Below, in pieces: positions 1-7,709 of a stretch of DNA of 64,000 bases; positions within the stretch are counted from its first letter, which is position 1; each line of letters starts with the position of its first letter. The translations under genes were made by a program, and so were the position numbers. This DNA is from Shewanella sp. Isolate13 (GTDB lineage: Bacteria; Pseudomonadota; Gammaproteobacteria; Enterobacterales; Shewanellaceae), in the NCBI RefSeq assembly GCF_022398325.1, contig NZ_JAKEVD010000016.1, positions 1-64,000 on the forward strand, read 5' to 3'. The notes beneath the pieces are model-generated. The model did no database searches, was not told where the DNA came from, and worked only from the letters and a program-made list of their open reading frames with translations.

Positions 1-468
1 CTGTATAGGGGAAAGACACATTTTGTTATATTGGTAGTTTTAATCAAGTAATCACTTAAACATGGTTAAAACATAAGCTAATTGTGGTGTTCATAAGGAT
101 ACAATGCATTAGCAAACAGCAATCTAATCTCGTTGTTCCTCTACTAATTTAGACAAAAAAATTTGCTTTAGCTTGATTTTTATCACTCTTTACTCAAATA
201 AATTTAGTTTTATTTCGACATTTACTCCCAATCAGACACTTACAAACAAAAACCTTCACATTCACTAGCTGAAAAATCGCTCTAGATTAAGCAATACTCA
301 GCCCCTTAGGCTCGCGAATAAGCAACGTATTTGAGAGCTATATCTCAGTTTGTAGTCCTCGCAACTAAACACGAATGAAAACAGTTCTCAATTGCATTAT
401 TTAATGTAGAATGCAGTTAACTTTTTAGCTGCTTGTAAACTTACAAGTAAAATTAGGTATACCTAGAA
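1..468. other. Intergenic region, left edge of window
   Basis: AT-rich stretch with no convincing coding frame on either strand. Its only feature of note is the Fur-box-like palindrome at 376-390, just upstream of the first gene. Whatever gene precedes it lies outside the window; a TonB-dependent receptor would be typical beside this operon type, but none is seen. Confidence 0.6.
376..390. promoter_or_regulatory. Putative Fur box
   Basis: The 15-mer TGAAAACAGTTCTCA is a 7-1-7 inverted repeat (6 of 7 arm positions pair) resembling the Fur core TGATAATNATTATCA. It lies about 80 nt upstream of a three-gene operon whose families (DUF3649, PepSY-TM, DUF3325) are commonly iron-regulated. Sequence match and context are seen; Fur control is inferred. 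Confidence 0.5.
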
Positions 469-768
469 GTGCAAACTATAAAAATATCCTTACCTAAAAC
501 ACTGGATTCGGAAAGGTTAAAGATAGGCTTTCGTGCCTTTTCCGCTATTTTTGCAGGCTACCTTTTAGCCGCCACAGTATCAGGTTTGCTTGCCCTAACC
601 CTTCCCTTCTCGCCGTTAGACAATGTACTCACGGCCATGATGTTGTCGTTTGCTGTCTACGCAACCGCTGGAATATGGGCATTTAGTGTTCACAATCACT
701 GGCGCGCATTAAGCGATCTGCTTTTACTTAGCGGCCTTTTTTACCTGCTTACTCGCCTGATAGGTTAA
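469..768 (+). CDS. DUF3649-like small inner-membrane protein, iron-uptake operon
   Basis: A 99-residue hydrophobic protein with about three membrane segments (roughly residues 22-46, 52-74 and 80-97). Size, hydrophobic profile and place directly before a PepSY-TM gene match DUF3649 proteins of siderophore or heme uptake loci. The start is GTG; no ATG gives a better full-length frame, and the Shine-Dalgarno is weak. It ends 3 nt before the PepSY gene, so the two are surely cotranscribed. A Fur-like site lies about 80 nt upstream. The biochemical role of the family is unknown; a part in ferric-siderophore handling at the inner membrane is inferred from context. Confidence 0.7.
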   Translation: MQTIKISLPKTLDSERLKIGFRAFSAIFAGYLLAATVSGLLALTLPFSPLDNVLTAMMLSFAVYATAGIWAFSVHNHWRALSDLLLLSGLFYLLTRLIG

Positions 769-771
769 ACA

Positions 772-2406
772 ATGAAAGAAACTTTTTTTCGTAGCATGAC
801 TTGGCTGCACACCTGGGTAGGCTTGCTCGTTTGCTGGGTACTATTGCTAGTGTTCTTTGCAGGAACCTTAAGTTATTACCGCTATGAGATGACACTATGG
901 AGCAAGCCAGAGCTACATAAAAACGTGTTCCAGCAATATGATGCTAGCCAAGTTGCCACTGAGCTTGAACGTGCTCAGCGCTATTTAACTGAACATGCTC
1001 CGGATGCACGAGACTGGCGAGTCAACTTCCCAACGGATCGTAAACCTTATATGAGCTATGGCTGGCAAACACAGCCTGAAGCGGGGCAGCGTCGCGGTCA
1101 GTTTGTTGAACATATTGTACCAATCGAAGGTGATAAGTTAATCAGCGAAGTGCGTGAGTCTAAAGGCGGACACTTCTTCTATCGTTTGCATTTCGACCTC
1201 CATTACATGCCCGCAAAGGTTGCTCGCTGGATCGTAGGCTTCTGTACCATGTTTATGCTTGTGGCACTGATCAGTGGCATCGTCATTCATAAGCGGATCT
1301 TTCAAGACTTCTTCAGCTTTAGACGTAACAAAGGCAGTCGCTCATGGCTAGATGCCCATAACGTAAGCTCGGTTATTGCCCTGCCTTATCATCTAATGAT
1401 CACCTACACAGGGCTTGTAACACTGATGGTGATGTATATGCCATGGAGTGTTATCACTGCCTACGATGGTGACTTTAAAGGCTTTAGCAAGGAGCTTAGA
1501 CCGAGCCGAGTACTCGTTAAACCCGTGGGCATTGAGGCGCAAACGGTCTCATTGACGGCACTGCTCCCGCAAGTTCAGAAGCTCTGGGGGCAAGCACCAC
1601 TCAAACAGGTGGTAATCAATAACCCGAGCGATCAAAACAGCCGAGTAAACTTTTATAAAGAAACGGGTGAAGCCGTTACCGATAGAAGAACCGCCATTAC
1701 CTTTAATGGCACTAATGCCGAATTGCTTAACCCAGGTGTAGAGCCAGGCTCAGGTGTGCGTAATACCCATGACACGCTTATCGCCCTGCATACTGGACGC
1801 TTTGCCGAGCCGATATTGCGCGCACTGTTTTTCATCTGCGGTGTGTTAGGCTGCGCCATGATCACAACCGGGACATTACTCTGGGCGGTGAAAATTCGCC
1901 AGAAACAGCAAAAGCAGATAAAACAAGGTGCCAAACCTAGCCTTGGCTTACGCCTAGTCGAGGGGCTAAACCTAACATTTATTACTGGTCTACCACTTGC
2001 GACTGCCGCCTTTTTCTACGCTAACAGGCTATTGCCAGTGGACATGGTCAATCGCGCACAATGGGAAGTGAACACCTTCTTCATTACACTTGCGGCTGTC
2101 GCGCTGTTGGCTTGCTTTAACCGAACTTTGACCGCCTGGCGTCTTGTCATAACCGTGACGGCAGCAAGCTTAGTCGCCATTCCAGCCTTAAATGCGTTGA
2201 CCTCCAGTAGTCACTTATTAAGCAACATAGCCCAAAATCAGTGGCCGTTAGTGGGCTTTGATTTAATGTGTGTATTTATCGGCATGTCACTCTTTTTTGC
2301 TCGAACGAAACTAGTAGCCAAACAAGCTGTCACACCAAAGAGAAAAGTCAGTAAAGGCCGTCAGGTTACCATCGATGCCTCACCAGCGACGAAAGAAGGA
2401 GTATAA
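772..2406 (+). CDS. PepSY-associated TM domain protein (iron-regulated membrane protein)
   Basis: A 544-residue integral membrane protein. A first membrane helix lies at about residues 12-34, a large periplasmic loop follows, and further helices appear near 150-172, 200-225, 350-375, 395-415, 430-450, 460-480 and 490-510. This is the layout of PepSY_TM (PiuB-like) proteins, which accompany TonB-dependent siderophore receptors and some of which reduce ferric siderophores. Histidines near the helices (HTWVGLLVCW, HFDLHYMP, HNVSSVIALPYHL) would suit heme ligation, which is inference. It is the middle gene of an operon with DUF3649 before it and DUF3325 3 nt after it. The tail after the last helix is Lys/Arg-rich and probably cytoplasmic. 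Confidence 0.85.
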   Translation: MKETFFRSMTWLHTWVGLLVCWVLLLVFFAGTLSYYRYEMTLWSKPELHKNVFQQYDASQVATELERAQRYLTEHAPDARDWRVNFPTDRKPYMSYGWQTQPEAGQRRGQFVEHIVPIEGDKLISEVRESKGGHFFYRLHFDLHYMPAKVARWIVGFCTMFMLVALISGIVIHKRIFQDFFSFRRNKGSRSWLDAHNVSSVIALPYHLMITYTGLVTLMVMYMPWSVITAYDGDFKGFSKELRPSRVLVKPVGIEAQTVSLTALLPQVQKLWGQAPLKQVVINNPSDQNSRVNFYKETGEAVTDRRTAITFNGTNAELLNPGVEPGSGVRNTHDTLIALHTGRFAEPILRALFFICGVLGCAMITTGTLLWAVKIRQKQQKQIKQGAKPSLGLRLVEGLNLTFITGLPLATAAFFYANRLLPVDMVNRAQWEVNTFFITLAAVALLACFNRTLTAWRLVITVTAASLVAIPALNALTSSSHLLSNIAQNQWPLVGFDLMCVFIGMSLFFARTKLVAKQAVTPKRKVSKGRQVTIDASPATKEGV

Positions 2407-2409
2407 GCG

Positions 2410-2736
2410 GTGATAATAAGTCTCTTAGGATTTAGCTACCTCGCATTTGGGTTATTAGCTCTGGCTATGTTTTCCCACTATCGGGATACTTTTGGTCGCG
2501 CGCCGAGCCCGATGCAGGCTAAAGTTTTATATATTGCCGGGTGGCTAGCCATCGCAGGCACTTATTGGGGATGTATAGCTAACCTCGGCGCCGCTTACGG
2601 CAGCATTTTATTCTTTGGCCTACTCTCTTTTGCAGGGCTGTTGGTCATTCTAATGCTGAGCTATCGAGCTAAGTTCTTACCTTACTCTATGGCATTGAGT
2701 ACCCTATTTAGCTCTATTTTGCTCGGATTAAACTAA
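2410..2736 (+). CDS. DUF3325 domain protein, small membrane protein
   Basis: A 108-residue protein with three to four hydrophobic helices (about 2-22, 37-58, 62-84, 88-106). It matches DUF3325 in length, in the Gly/Ala-rich membrane segments and in its fixed place after PepSY-TM genes. The start is GTG, preceded by a strong GAAGGAG ribosome-binding site that lies inside the end of the PepSY gene, so translation is tightly linked. It is the last gene of the iron-associated operon; a strong hairpin terminator follows at 2850-2891. Function unknown; a role in siderophore or iron uptake is inferred from the operon. Confidence 0.75.
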   Translation: MIISLLGFSYLAFGLLALAMFSHYRDTFGRAPSPMQAKVLYIAGWLAIAGTYWGCIANLGAAYGSILFFGLLSFAGLLVILMLSYRAKFLPYSMALSTLFSSILLGLN

Positions 2737-2849
2737 TGATAGCTGGACGTTAATTAAAATGTAGCCAGCCAGAATTCAGCGAATCAGATTAGCGTAAGCT
2801 GAGTACAACTCAGCAAGGTGTTCTGTATTCTCAAGGTCACGCCATCGAT

Positions 2850-2891
2850 AAGCCTTTTGCGTTAGTTTTAAGCTGGTGCAAAAGGCTTTTT
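2850..2891 (+). terminator. Rho-independent terminator after the PepSY operon
   Basis: Perfect 11-bp stem (AAGCCTTTTGC / GCAAAAGGCTT) with a 17-nt loop, followed by a short T run. It lies 114 nt after the last operon gene and overlaps a potential GTG start at 2876, which argues against that codon starting the next gene. Confidence 0.8.
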
Positions 2892-2989
2892 GCTCTCAAT
2901 ACCAACACGAAGGAGTCGAACACGGTTCAGCTTGTATTCAGCTAATAAACGCTAAGGTGATCCTCATAAAAGACCGACTTGGAGAGTTC

Positions 2990-3463
2990 ATGCTTGATTC
3001 AAATCCGCCGATATCCCCCCTTGTTTCAAATGGCCTTGTTTCAAATAGCCAAGCACAAGTCAGTCCAAGTTCCCCACACAGGCAGCAAGCGCCTAAACCA
3101 AACAATGCTCCAGTGTTGCAAACCGATACCGTCACTCTGAGCCCTCAATCTATTGCGCTTTGCAACCAAGGGCTAAAATCCAATCCTCCACAGACACTCC
3201 CCGTGCAACCAAAACTGCCTAACGAAGGGCAAAAAATTGAAGGCTATGTGGAATATAAAAAAGCAAAGATGCAGTACCAGGTCTATGCCGATATGGCGAA
3301 TATTGCCACAGGTCGTGACAATAACGTCTCCCCTGCGACAGCTTATTACCTCTCAAACAATGACGATGCTCGCGCTGCTACGGTGAACGCTAAGGCCCAG
3401 CAACAGCAGATAGCGAGCATGCAAACTTATGTAGAGACCAGCCAGAACAGCAATAAAATATAA
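2990..3463 (+). CDS. Hypothetical protein, Pro/Ser/Gln-rich
   Basis: A 157-residue protein if started at the ATG at 2990, which has a GGAGAG ribosome-binding site. A longer frame from GTG 2876 is unlikely because it would begin inside the preceding terminator hairpin. The N-terminal half is low complexity (Pro, Ser, Gln, Asn). The C-terminal half, about residues 70-157, is more ordered and contains VEYKKAKMQYQVYADMAN and a Gln/Ala-rich stretch. No signal peptide, membrane helix or recognisable domain. It looks soluble and cytoplasmic, resembling small conserved hypotheticals in Shewanella, but I cannot assign a function. Confidence 0.6.
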   Translation: MLDSNPPISPLVSNGLVSNSQAQVSPSSPHRQQAPKPNNAPVLQTDTVTLSPQSIALCNQGLKSNPPQTLPVQPKLPNEGQKIEGYVEYKKAKMQYQVYADMANIATGRDNNVSPATAYYLSNNDDARAATVNAKAQQQQIASMQTYVETSQNSNKI

Positions 3464-3733
3464 GCACTTTAAACACCTTACAACAACCTAGGTGACACAT
3501 AAGCATAAGCAGAGTTGGAACTCGCTATGTTACTAAGCTGCTATCTCTCAAGGAACACACCAAAGTAAATTCCTGCAGTTGATTAAAATCAAGCTATCAA
3601 CTCCCTTCTACGAGTACACTCCACTTTAGTTATTTGCAGTTGCAATCTATTGACTCAAAGAGTTAGCTTAAACACTTCCCCCCTAGTCATTAGTCATGTA
3701 TTCGCATATCCATCTACTAGAAGAGTTAACAGT
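3464..3733. other. Intergenic region without a recognised gene
   Basis: 270 nt between the hypothetical gene and the OsmC-like gene, AT-rich, no convincing ORF. It probably holds the promoter of the OsmC-like gene. An upstream extension of that gene's frame (TTG at 3650) exists but is not needed. Confidence 0.5.
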
Positions 3734-4180
3734 ATGACTTTTAATATTAACCTCAGTTGGAGCGCCGCTGAGGAGCCTATTAACGATCCCCAAAGCTTTT
3801 GCCGTGACCACCAGATTAGCTTTGGTAGCGGGCAGCAGATCCAAGCCTCATCCGCACCGGAATATAGCGGCAATGCCGCTAATATAAATCCAGAAGAGAG
3901 CCTACTCGCCGCGTTGTCCTCGTGCCATATGCTAACTTTTCTGACAATCGCACACCTAAAGCGCCTGCCTATCCTGTCCTATAAAGACAATGCCTTTGCC
4001 GAGCTTGGCAAGAATGGGGCAGGTAAAATCTTTATTAGTAAGATAGTCCTATGTCCAGAGATCGAATTTGCCACTGAAGTCGACCAAGAGATCATCGCTA
4101 AAATTCATGAGAAATCTCACGAAAACTGTTTTATAGCCAATAGCTTAAACCCTGACATTCAGTTTGAAATTAAATACTAA
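3734..4180 (+). CDS. OsmC/Ohr family protein
   Basis: A 148-residue protein starting at ATG 3734 with GAAGAG upstream. OsmC/Ohr proteins are thiol peroxidases that reduce organic hydroperoxides with a redox pair of cysteines. Both are present: Cys64 in ESLLAALSSCHMLTFL (the classic helix motif) and Cys132 in HENCFIANSL. The length fits the family (about 140-150). It is more like the general OsmC-like subgroup than classic Ohr, so substrate and physiological partner are uncertain. It is monocistronic, ending at a bidirectional terminator shared with the convergent lipoprotein gene. Confidence 0.85.
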   Translation: MTFNINLSWSAAEEPINDPQSFCRDHQISFGSGQQIQASSAPEYSGNAANINPEESLLAALSSCHMLTFLTIAHLKRLPILSYKDNAFAELGKNGAGKIFISKIVLCPEIEFATEVDQEIIAKIHEKSHENCFIANSLNPDIQFEIKY

Positions 4181-4224
4181 AGAGGTCGCTCAAACTTATC
4201 TCTAGGCGGTACAGATCCAGGCAT

Positions 4225-4256
4225 AAAAAAAGCTAGGTCATAACCTAGCTTTTCTG
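4225..4256. terminator. Bidirectional terminator between convergent genes
   Basis: Stem AAGCTAGGT / ACCTAGCTT with loop CATA, flanked by an A run on the left and a T run on the right, so it can work for the OsmC-like gene (+) and the SYLF-like lipoprotein gene (-). Confidence 0.85.
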
Positions 4257-4272
4257 CTTAGATATGTGAGTG

Positions 4273-4857
4273 CTAGCCATCGTTCTCAACGAAGTCATCG
4301 GTAAAGTCAGTTTCCCAATACTTATACCCTTGAACCGTAGCCTGAGCCGCTGCGCCCATCAAGTTAACTTGGTAAGTCTTCACACCAGACACATCAACCG
4401 ACTGGTTTGCCGATGCCTGCTCACCGCTGCCCTCATACTCGGCACTGGCTTCAGCCTGAGCCTGCCCTTCATAGCCCGACTCTTTAAAACGCGTCAATGC
4501 ATCACGCTCGGTAAAGGCTTGAACGAACGCCATCTGCTTCCAGCCAATGCCCGCACCAACACCACCGGTTGCGAAGCGATAGTAAGAGAGCTTGCTACCT
4601 TCATGTAGCACGCAAATTCCACCGCCAGTCGATAAGGCAAACAGATAGCTATTACTACCGGTACACACCACATAACCAACTGAGTTAGCCACTGCCGTTT
4701 TCGCCGCTGGATGCTCGGTATAGATCTCCTGGAGCGCTGACTGAGTCTCTTCTCTCGCATGCATCTTCTTAGATTCTGGGGTATCACCCGTCGCACAACC
4801 AACAAGTAATACAGGTAGGGCGACGGCTGCCAGTTTAAGTTTGTTTAGTCGAAACAT
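4273..4857 (-). CDS. SYLF/YSC84-like lipoprotein
   Basis: A 194-residue protein started at the ATG at 4857, which has an AAGGATG ribosome-binding site and directly gives a signal peptide with lipobox LLVGC (MFRLNKLKLAAVALPVLL). A 26-residue longer frame upstream would bury the signal peptide. After the Cys the protein has a helix (about 25-50), then a Gly-rich beta region (VGYVVCTGSNSYLFALSTG, GGVGAGIGWKQMAFV) like lipid-binding SYLF/YSC84 domains, and an acidic C-terminus. Probably anchored in the outer membrane facing the periplasm. SYLF assignment is by pattern and is moderate; function unknown. Confidence 0.65.
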   Translation of the reverse strand: MFRLNKLKLAAVALPVLLVGCATGDTPESKKMHAREETQSALQEIYTEHPAAKTAVANSVGYVVCTGSNSYLFALSTGGGICVLHEGSKLSYYRFATGGVGAGIGWKQMAFVQAFTERDALTRFKESGYEGQAQAEASAEYEGSGEQASANQSVDVSGVKTYQVNLMGAAAQATVQGYKYWETDFTDDFVENDG

Positions 4858-5193
4858 AGTTTCATCCTTATCGGTAGATATTGATGAGTGTTCGATACAC
4901 TCTCGTAGTATGTGGTGCTTATGAACTTGCGCCATTTAACATATAGCACATGAACCAAGTTATTGATTCAGTTATATATCATAATTTAGCTTAACCAATC
5001 CTTTATCAAGCTTTATCTCTGAGGCGCATACTCAATTAATTAAGGTTGTTAAAAACAACCAAGCTATCGACTGCCTCACACTGTAAGTACTGGACTCTAT
5101 GTTATTGCTTATCACGACTGAATAATTGCCCTTTGGTGACACCATTCGCTAACAAGTTATTATCAGCCGATAAAAAAGCCGGATTACGCTGAC
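4858..5193. other. Intergenic region with a weak hairpin
   Basis: No gene seen. A small stem-loop at 5044-5060 (GGTTGTT / AACAACC) could be a weak terminator for the DUF2955 gene on the minus strand, although it lies about 130 nt past the stop codon and has only a moderate T run. Confidence 0.4.
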
Positions 5194-6267
5194 TTATAAG
5201 CTGTTGCGTTTTTTCAAGAACTTCCAATCTCTGGACTCTAAGAAGAAGGAGGCAAAAATCATATAAACGCCCACTAAAAATAGCTGCAAGATCCTAAGAT
5301 AAAAATTCACCGCAACATCTTTATCCGTAGACGATGCCGTTGAGCCTACAACCACCAATAGTGCCGATAAAATACCGGCATAGAGAGGGGCTTTAGCTGG
5401 ATCGGCATAGATCTTTTGCCCGAAAAATAAAGCCGCTAGCATTGACATACCGATATAAAATTGGACCTCTGGCACTATGGTGAGTAAGTTATAAAACACA
5501 ACCGCTAAGGCACCACCGATACCGTTAGTGACCAGCAGGAATAGACTCACCTTAACGCTTTTAGCCCCAGCGGCCTGCAAAGACAAAATAGCAATAAAAA
5601 TCATGGTTAGCAGCGCACCCGAGATCTCTAAGAAATAGAAGAAACAGATCACAGGAAAAGCGATAATAAGCGCGCGAAATGCCTCATGGGTTCGTTCATC
5701 ATGGCTCTGAACAGCATCCGCTAATTGCTCTTTCTTAGGAGACAAGTCGGGTAACAAGGCGTGAAGTAACGCGAATATAGCCACAGCGACGACACCTGAA
5801 AAACTTAATCCCACGCCAACAAGAATTGCGGCTCCGGGCTGTAGTAAACTCAAATAAGGCAGTAGCAGCGTCGCCACGATAAAAATAGTGGCAAAGAAGT
5901 TCCATTTAGGGTCGCTAAACAGGTAATAGCCCCACAGCATCATCATGGCGAGCAGTGGCAGTAACACCATAGGATAGTGAGTCGGCCCAAAACTTACCAA
6001 CCAGGCTAAGCCAATAGTACAGATCATCGAGATAAGCAGCTCATACACGGTTTGTATTGTGGGCTCTTGCCTATCAACCAAAAACTTAGCCACAAATACC
6101 GGCACGATAAACGCGAGCGGCCATGCCCAAATAGCTGACACAGCAACGGCGAGACCTATTCCAAGGGTGAAACGCAGCACCCTACGAGTGTAAATGGCCT
6201 CTTGCGTCACAGCTTGTGCAGCATTAGCAACTGCAAGTGAGCTGTCAGCTCGTTTGCTATCTGACAT
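5194..6267 (-). CDS. DUF2955 (FUSC-like) inner-membrane protein
   Basis: A 357-residue polytopic membrane protein with two blocks of hydrophobic helices (about residues 30-175 and 200-345) separated by a polar linker near 175-195. This is the layout of DUF2955/FUSC-like transporters such as the AaeB group. It lies directly downstream of, and overlaps by 11 nt, an HlyD-type membrane fusion protein gene; that pairing is typical of aromatic-acid or drug efflux pumps. Together they would form an inner-membrane and periplasmic pump, probably joining a TolC-like channel encoded elsewhere. The substrate cannot be told from sequence. The ATG is inside the fusion protein gene, indicating translational coupling. 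Confidence 0.8.
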   Translation of the reverse strand: MSDSKRADSSLAVANAAQAVTQEAIYTRRVLRFTLGIGLAVAVSAIWAWPLAFIVPVFVAKFLVDRQEPTIQTVYELLISMICTIGLAWLVSFGPTHYPMVLLPLLAMMMLWGYYLFSDPKWNFFATIFIVATLLLPYLSLLQPGAAILVGVGLSFSGVVAVAIFALLHALLPDLSPKKEQLADAVQSHDERTHEAFRALIIAFPVICFFYFLEISGALLTMIFIAILSLQAAGAKSVKVSLFLLVTNGIGGALAVVFYNLLTIVPEVQFYIGMSMLAALFFGQKIYADPAKAPLYAGILSALLVVVGSTASSTDKDVAVNFYLRILQLFLVGVYMIFASFFLESRDWKFLKKRNSL

Positions 6268-7399
6268 AAGAGAACCAGCTCACGAGGCGGATCCAGAACT
6301 TACCAAATAGATTGATGACACTGCTATCACTGGTGTAGACAATCACATCGGCTTGACCACCGACACGTCTTAACCCCACTGCTTCATTGGCAGGCAGCAC
6401 AATGGTAACTGGGAAGCGCTGGGATTGACGTAGCCAACCAGTTTGACCCGATACCTGCGCCAACTTACCAGTCTGCTCACTCTGTCCCCAGTCGATACCG
6501 TAATCGATGCTGCCGACCTTAGCCTTAAAGACTTCACCGGGAGCGTAATCGAGAGCAAACTCAACTTCATCACCTGGTTTCATATTGCCTAAGCTGTTTT
6601 CTCTAAAATATGCCTCTATCCACACATCTTCCGATGAGATAAAGGTCATCACAGGCTGGCCAGCGCTGGCGTATATGCCCTCTTTTAACCTGAAGTTTGA
6701 GGCAACACCATCGGTTGGTGCCGTGATGGATGTACGAGCCAAGTCCAGCTGCGCTTTCTCCAAGCTCAATAGCGCCGACTTCACGTTTGTATTGTTCTCA
6801 CCTTCTGCGCCTAAACGCTCCTCAGCTTTAGCTAAATCCGCTTTGGCGCTAGCGACACCGGCTTCAGCCTTAGTCAACTCGGCTCTGGCATTATCGGCAT
6901 CCGCCTGTGACATCACAGCTCTGTCAACCATGGCAAAAATACGCTTAGATTGAACCTGGGCATTTTTCAGGTTGGCCTCTGCATTAGTCACTTTCGCCTG
7001 AGCCGCAGCGACATTGGCCGTCTGAGCACCGACATTTTGCCCGGCTTTCTTGAGTGATTGCTCTGCTTGGTGCAGCGCAATTTCATAATCTTTTGGGTTA
7101 ATTTTGGCCAGTACATCCCCGCGTCTTATGAGGGTGTTAGGCTCCACTAAGATGTCGATGATTTCACCGGACACTTGAGGACTAATGGGGACCACATAAC
7201 CGCGAATACGGCCGAGATCGGTTGAGGGGATGAATCTATCTGCGATAAGGTGAAAAACAAATAAGAAGCTGACAACAATTAAGATGATATTGGTCGCTTT
7301 GCGAATTTTTGTGTTTTTCTTGTTTGCTGTCTGCTCGGCCTCTTTACTGAGCTCATCATTAGCGGCGTCATTCCCACTCACACCTTTATCTTCAGTCAT
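6257..7399 (-). CDS. HlyD/EmrA family membrane fusion protein
   Basis: About 380 residues. A charged N-terminus is followed by one membrane helix (about 35-58), a barrel-sandwich half (VVPISPQVSGEI, VEPNTLIRRGDVLAKI), a long coiled-coil hairpin rich in Ala/Lys/Gln (about 105-205), then the returning lipoyl half (ITAPTDGVAS) and a beta-barrel. These are the standard HlyD_D23/EmrA parts of a periplasmic adaptor. Two in-frame ATGs lie at 7405 and 7399; AAGGG abuts the first and sits 6 nt from the second, so 7399 is preferred. It is the first gene of an operon with the DUF2955 transporter. No regulator is adjacent, unlike many aaeXAB-type loci. Confidence 0.88.
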   Translation of the reverse strand: MTEDKGVSGNDAANDELSKEAEQTANKKNTKIRKATNIILIVVSFLFVFHLIADRFIPSTDLGRIRGYVVPISPQVSGEIIDILVEPNTLIRRGDVLAKINPKDYEIALHQAEQSLKKAGQNVGAQTANVAAAQAKVTNAEANLKNAQVQSKRIFAMVDRAVMSQADADNARAELTKAEAGVASAKADLAKAEERLGAEGENNTNVKSALLSLEKAQLDLARTSITAPTDGVASNFRLKEGIYASAGQPVMTFISSEDVWIEAYFRENSLGNMKPGDEVEFALDYAPGEVFKAKVGSIDYGIDWGQSEQTGKLAQVSGQTGWLRQSQRFPVTIVLPANEAVGLRRVGGQADVIVYTSDSSVINLFGKFWIRLVSWFSYVR

Positions 7400-7405
7400 A
7401 CTCAT

Positions 7406-7709
7406 CCCTTTAGTAGCCGATAAGCCTGTATCTAATGACCATTAGTACAGGCCTCAATATTGGTGTCTATTAACACCCTAATCTTTGAACTATTTTTATC
7501 CAGTTTAGTGCCTTAAACAGTTAGCTTTCAATAATTTTTGCAAAATATTTAATGAGCTATCGATTAATAAAACACCTTGAAATGATAGCTGACTAGCAGC
7601 AAGCTTGATGCCATAGATAAGAAAATGGGCATTATTAACTTATTGCTAATAACGCCCAAAAGGAGAAGTAAAGCCAACCTCAATGTAAAACGATTGGCGT
7701 GGTACTTAT
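7406..7709. other. Intergenic region upstream of the efflux operon
   Basis: 304 nt holding the likely promoter of the HlyD-DUF2955 operon and the terminator of the S41 protease gene (7624-7660). No ORF supported. Confidence 0.5.
7624..7660 (-). terminator. Terminator of the S41 protease gene
   Basis: Inverted repeat GGGC-TTATTA / TAATAA-GCCC with one mismatch and a loop of about 9 nt. On the minus strand the stem is followed by ATTTTCTT. It lies about 50 nt past the protease stop codon. Confidence 0.6.

Noticed and set aside
3650-3733. Longer OsmC-like protein from TTG 3650.
   Set aside because: The added 28 residues do not resemble the family N-terminus, and ATG 3734 has a ribosome-binding site and gives the normal length.
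4270-4608. Plus-strand frame over the SYLF-like lipoprotein gene.
   Set aside because: Antisense shadow of a gene with a clear lipoprotein signal and ribosome-binding site.
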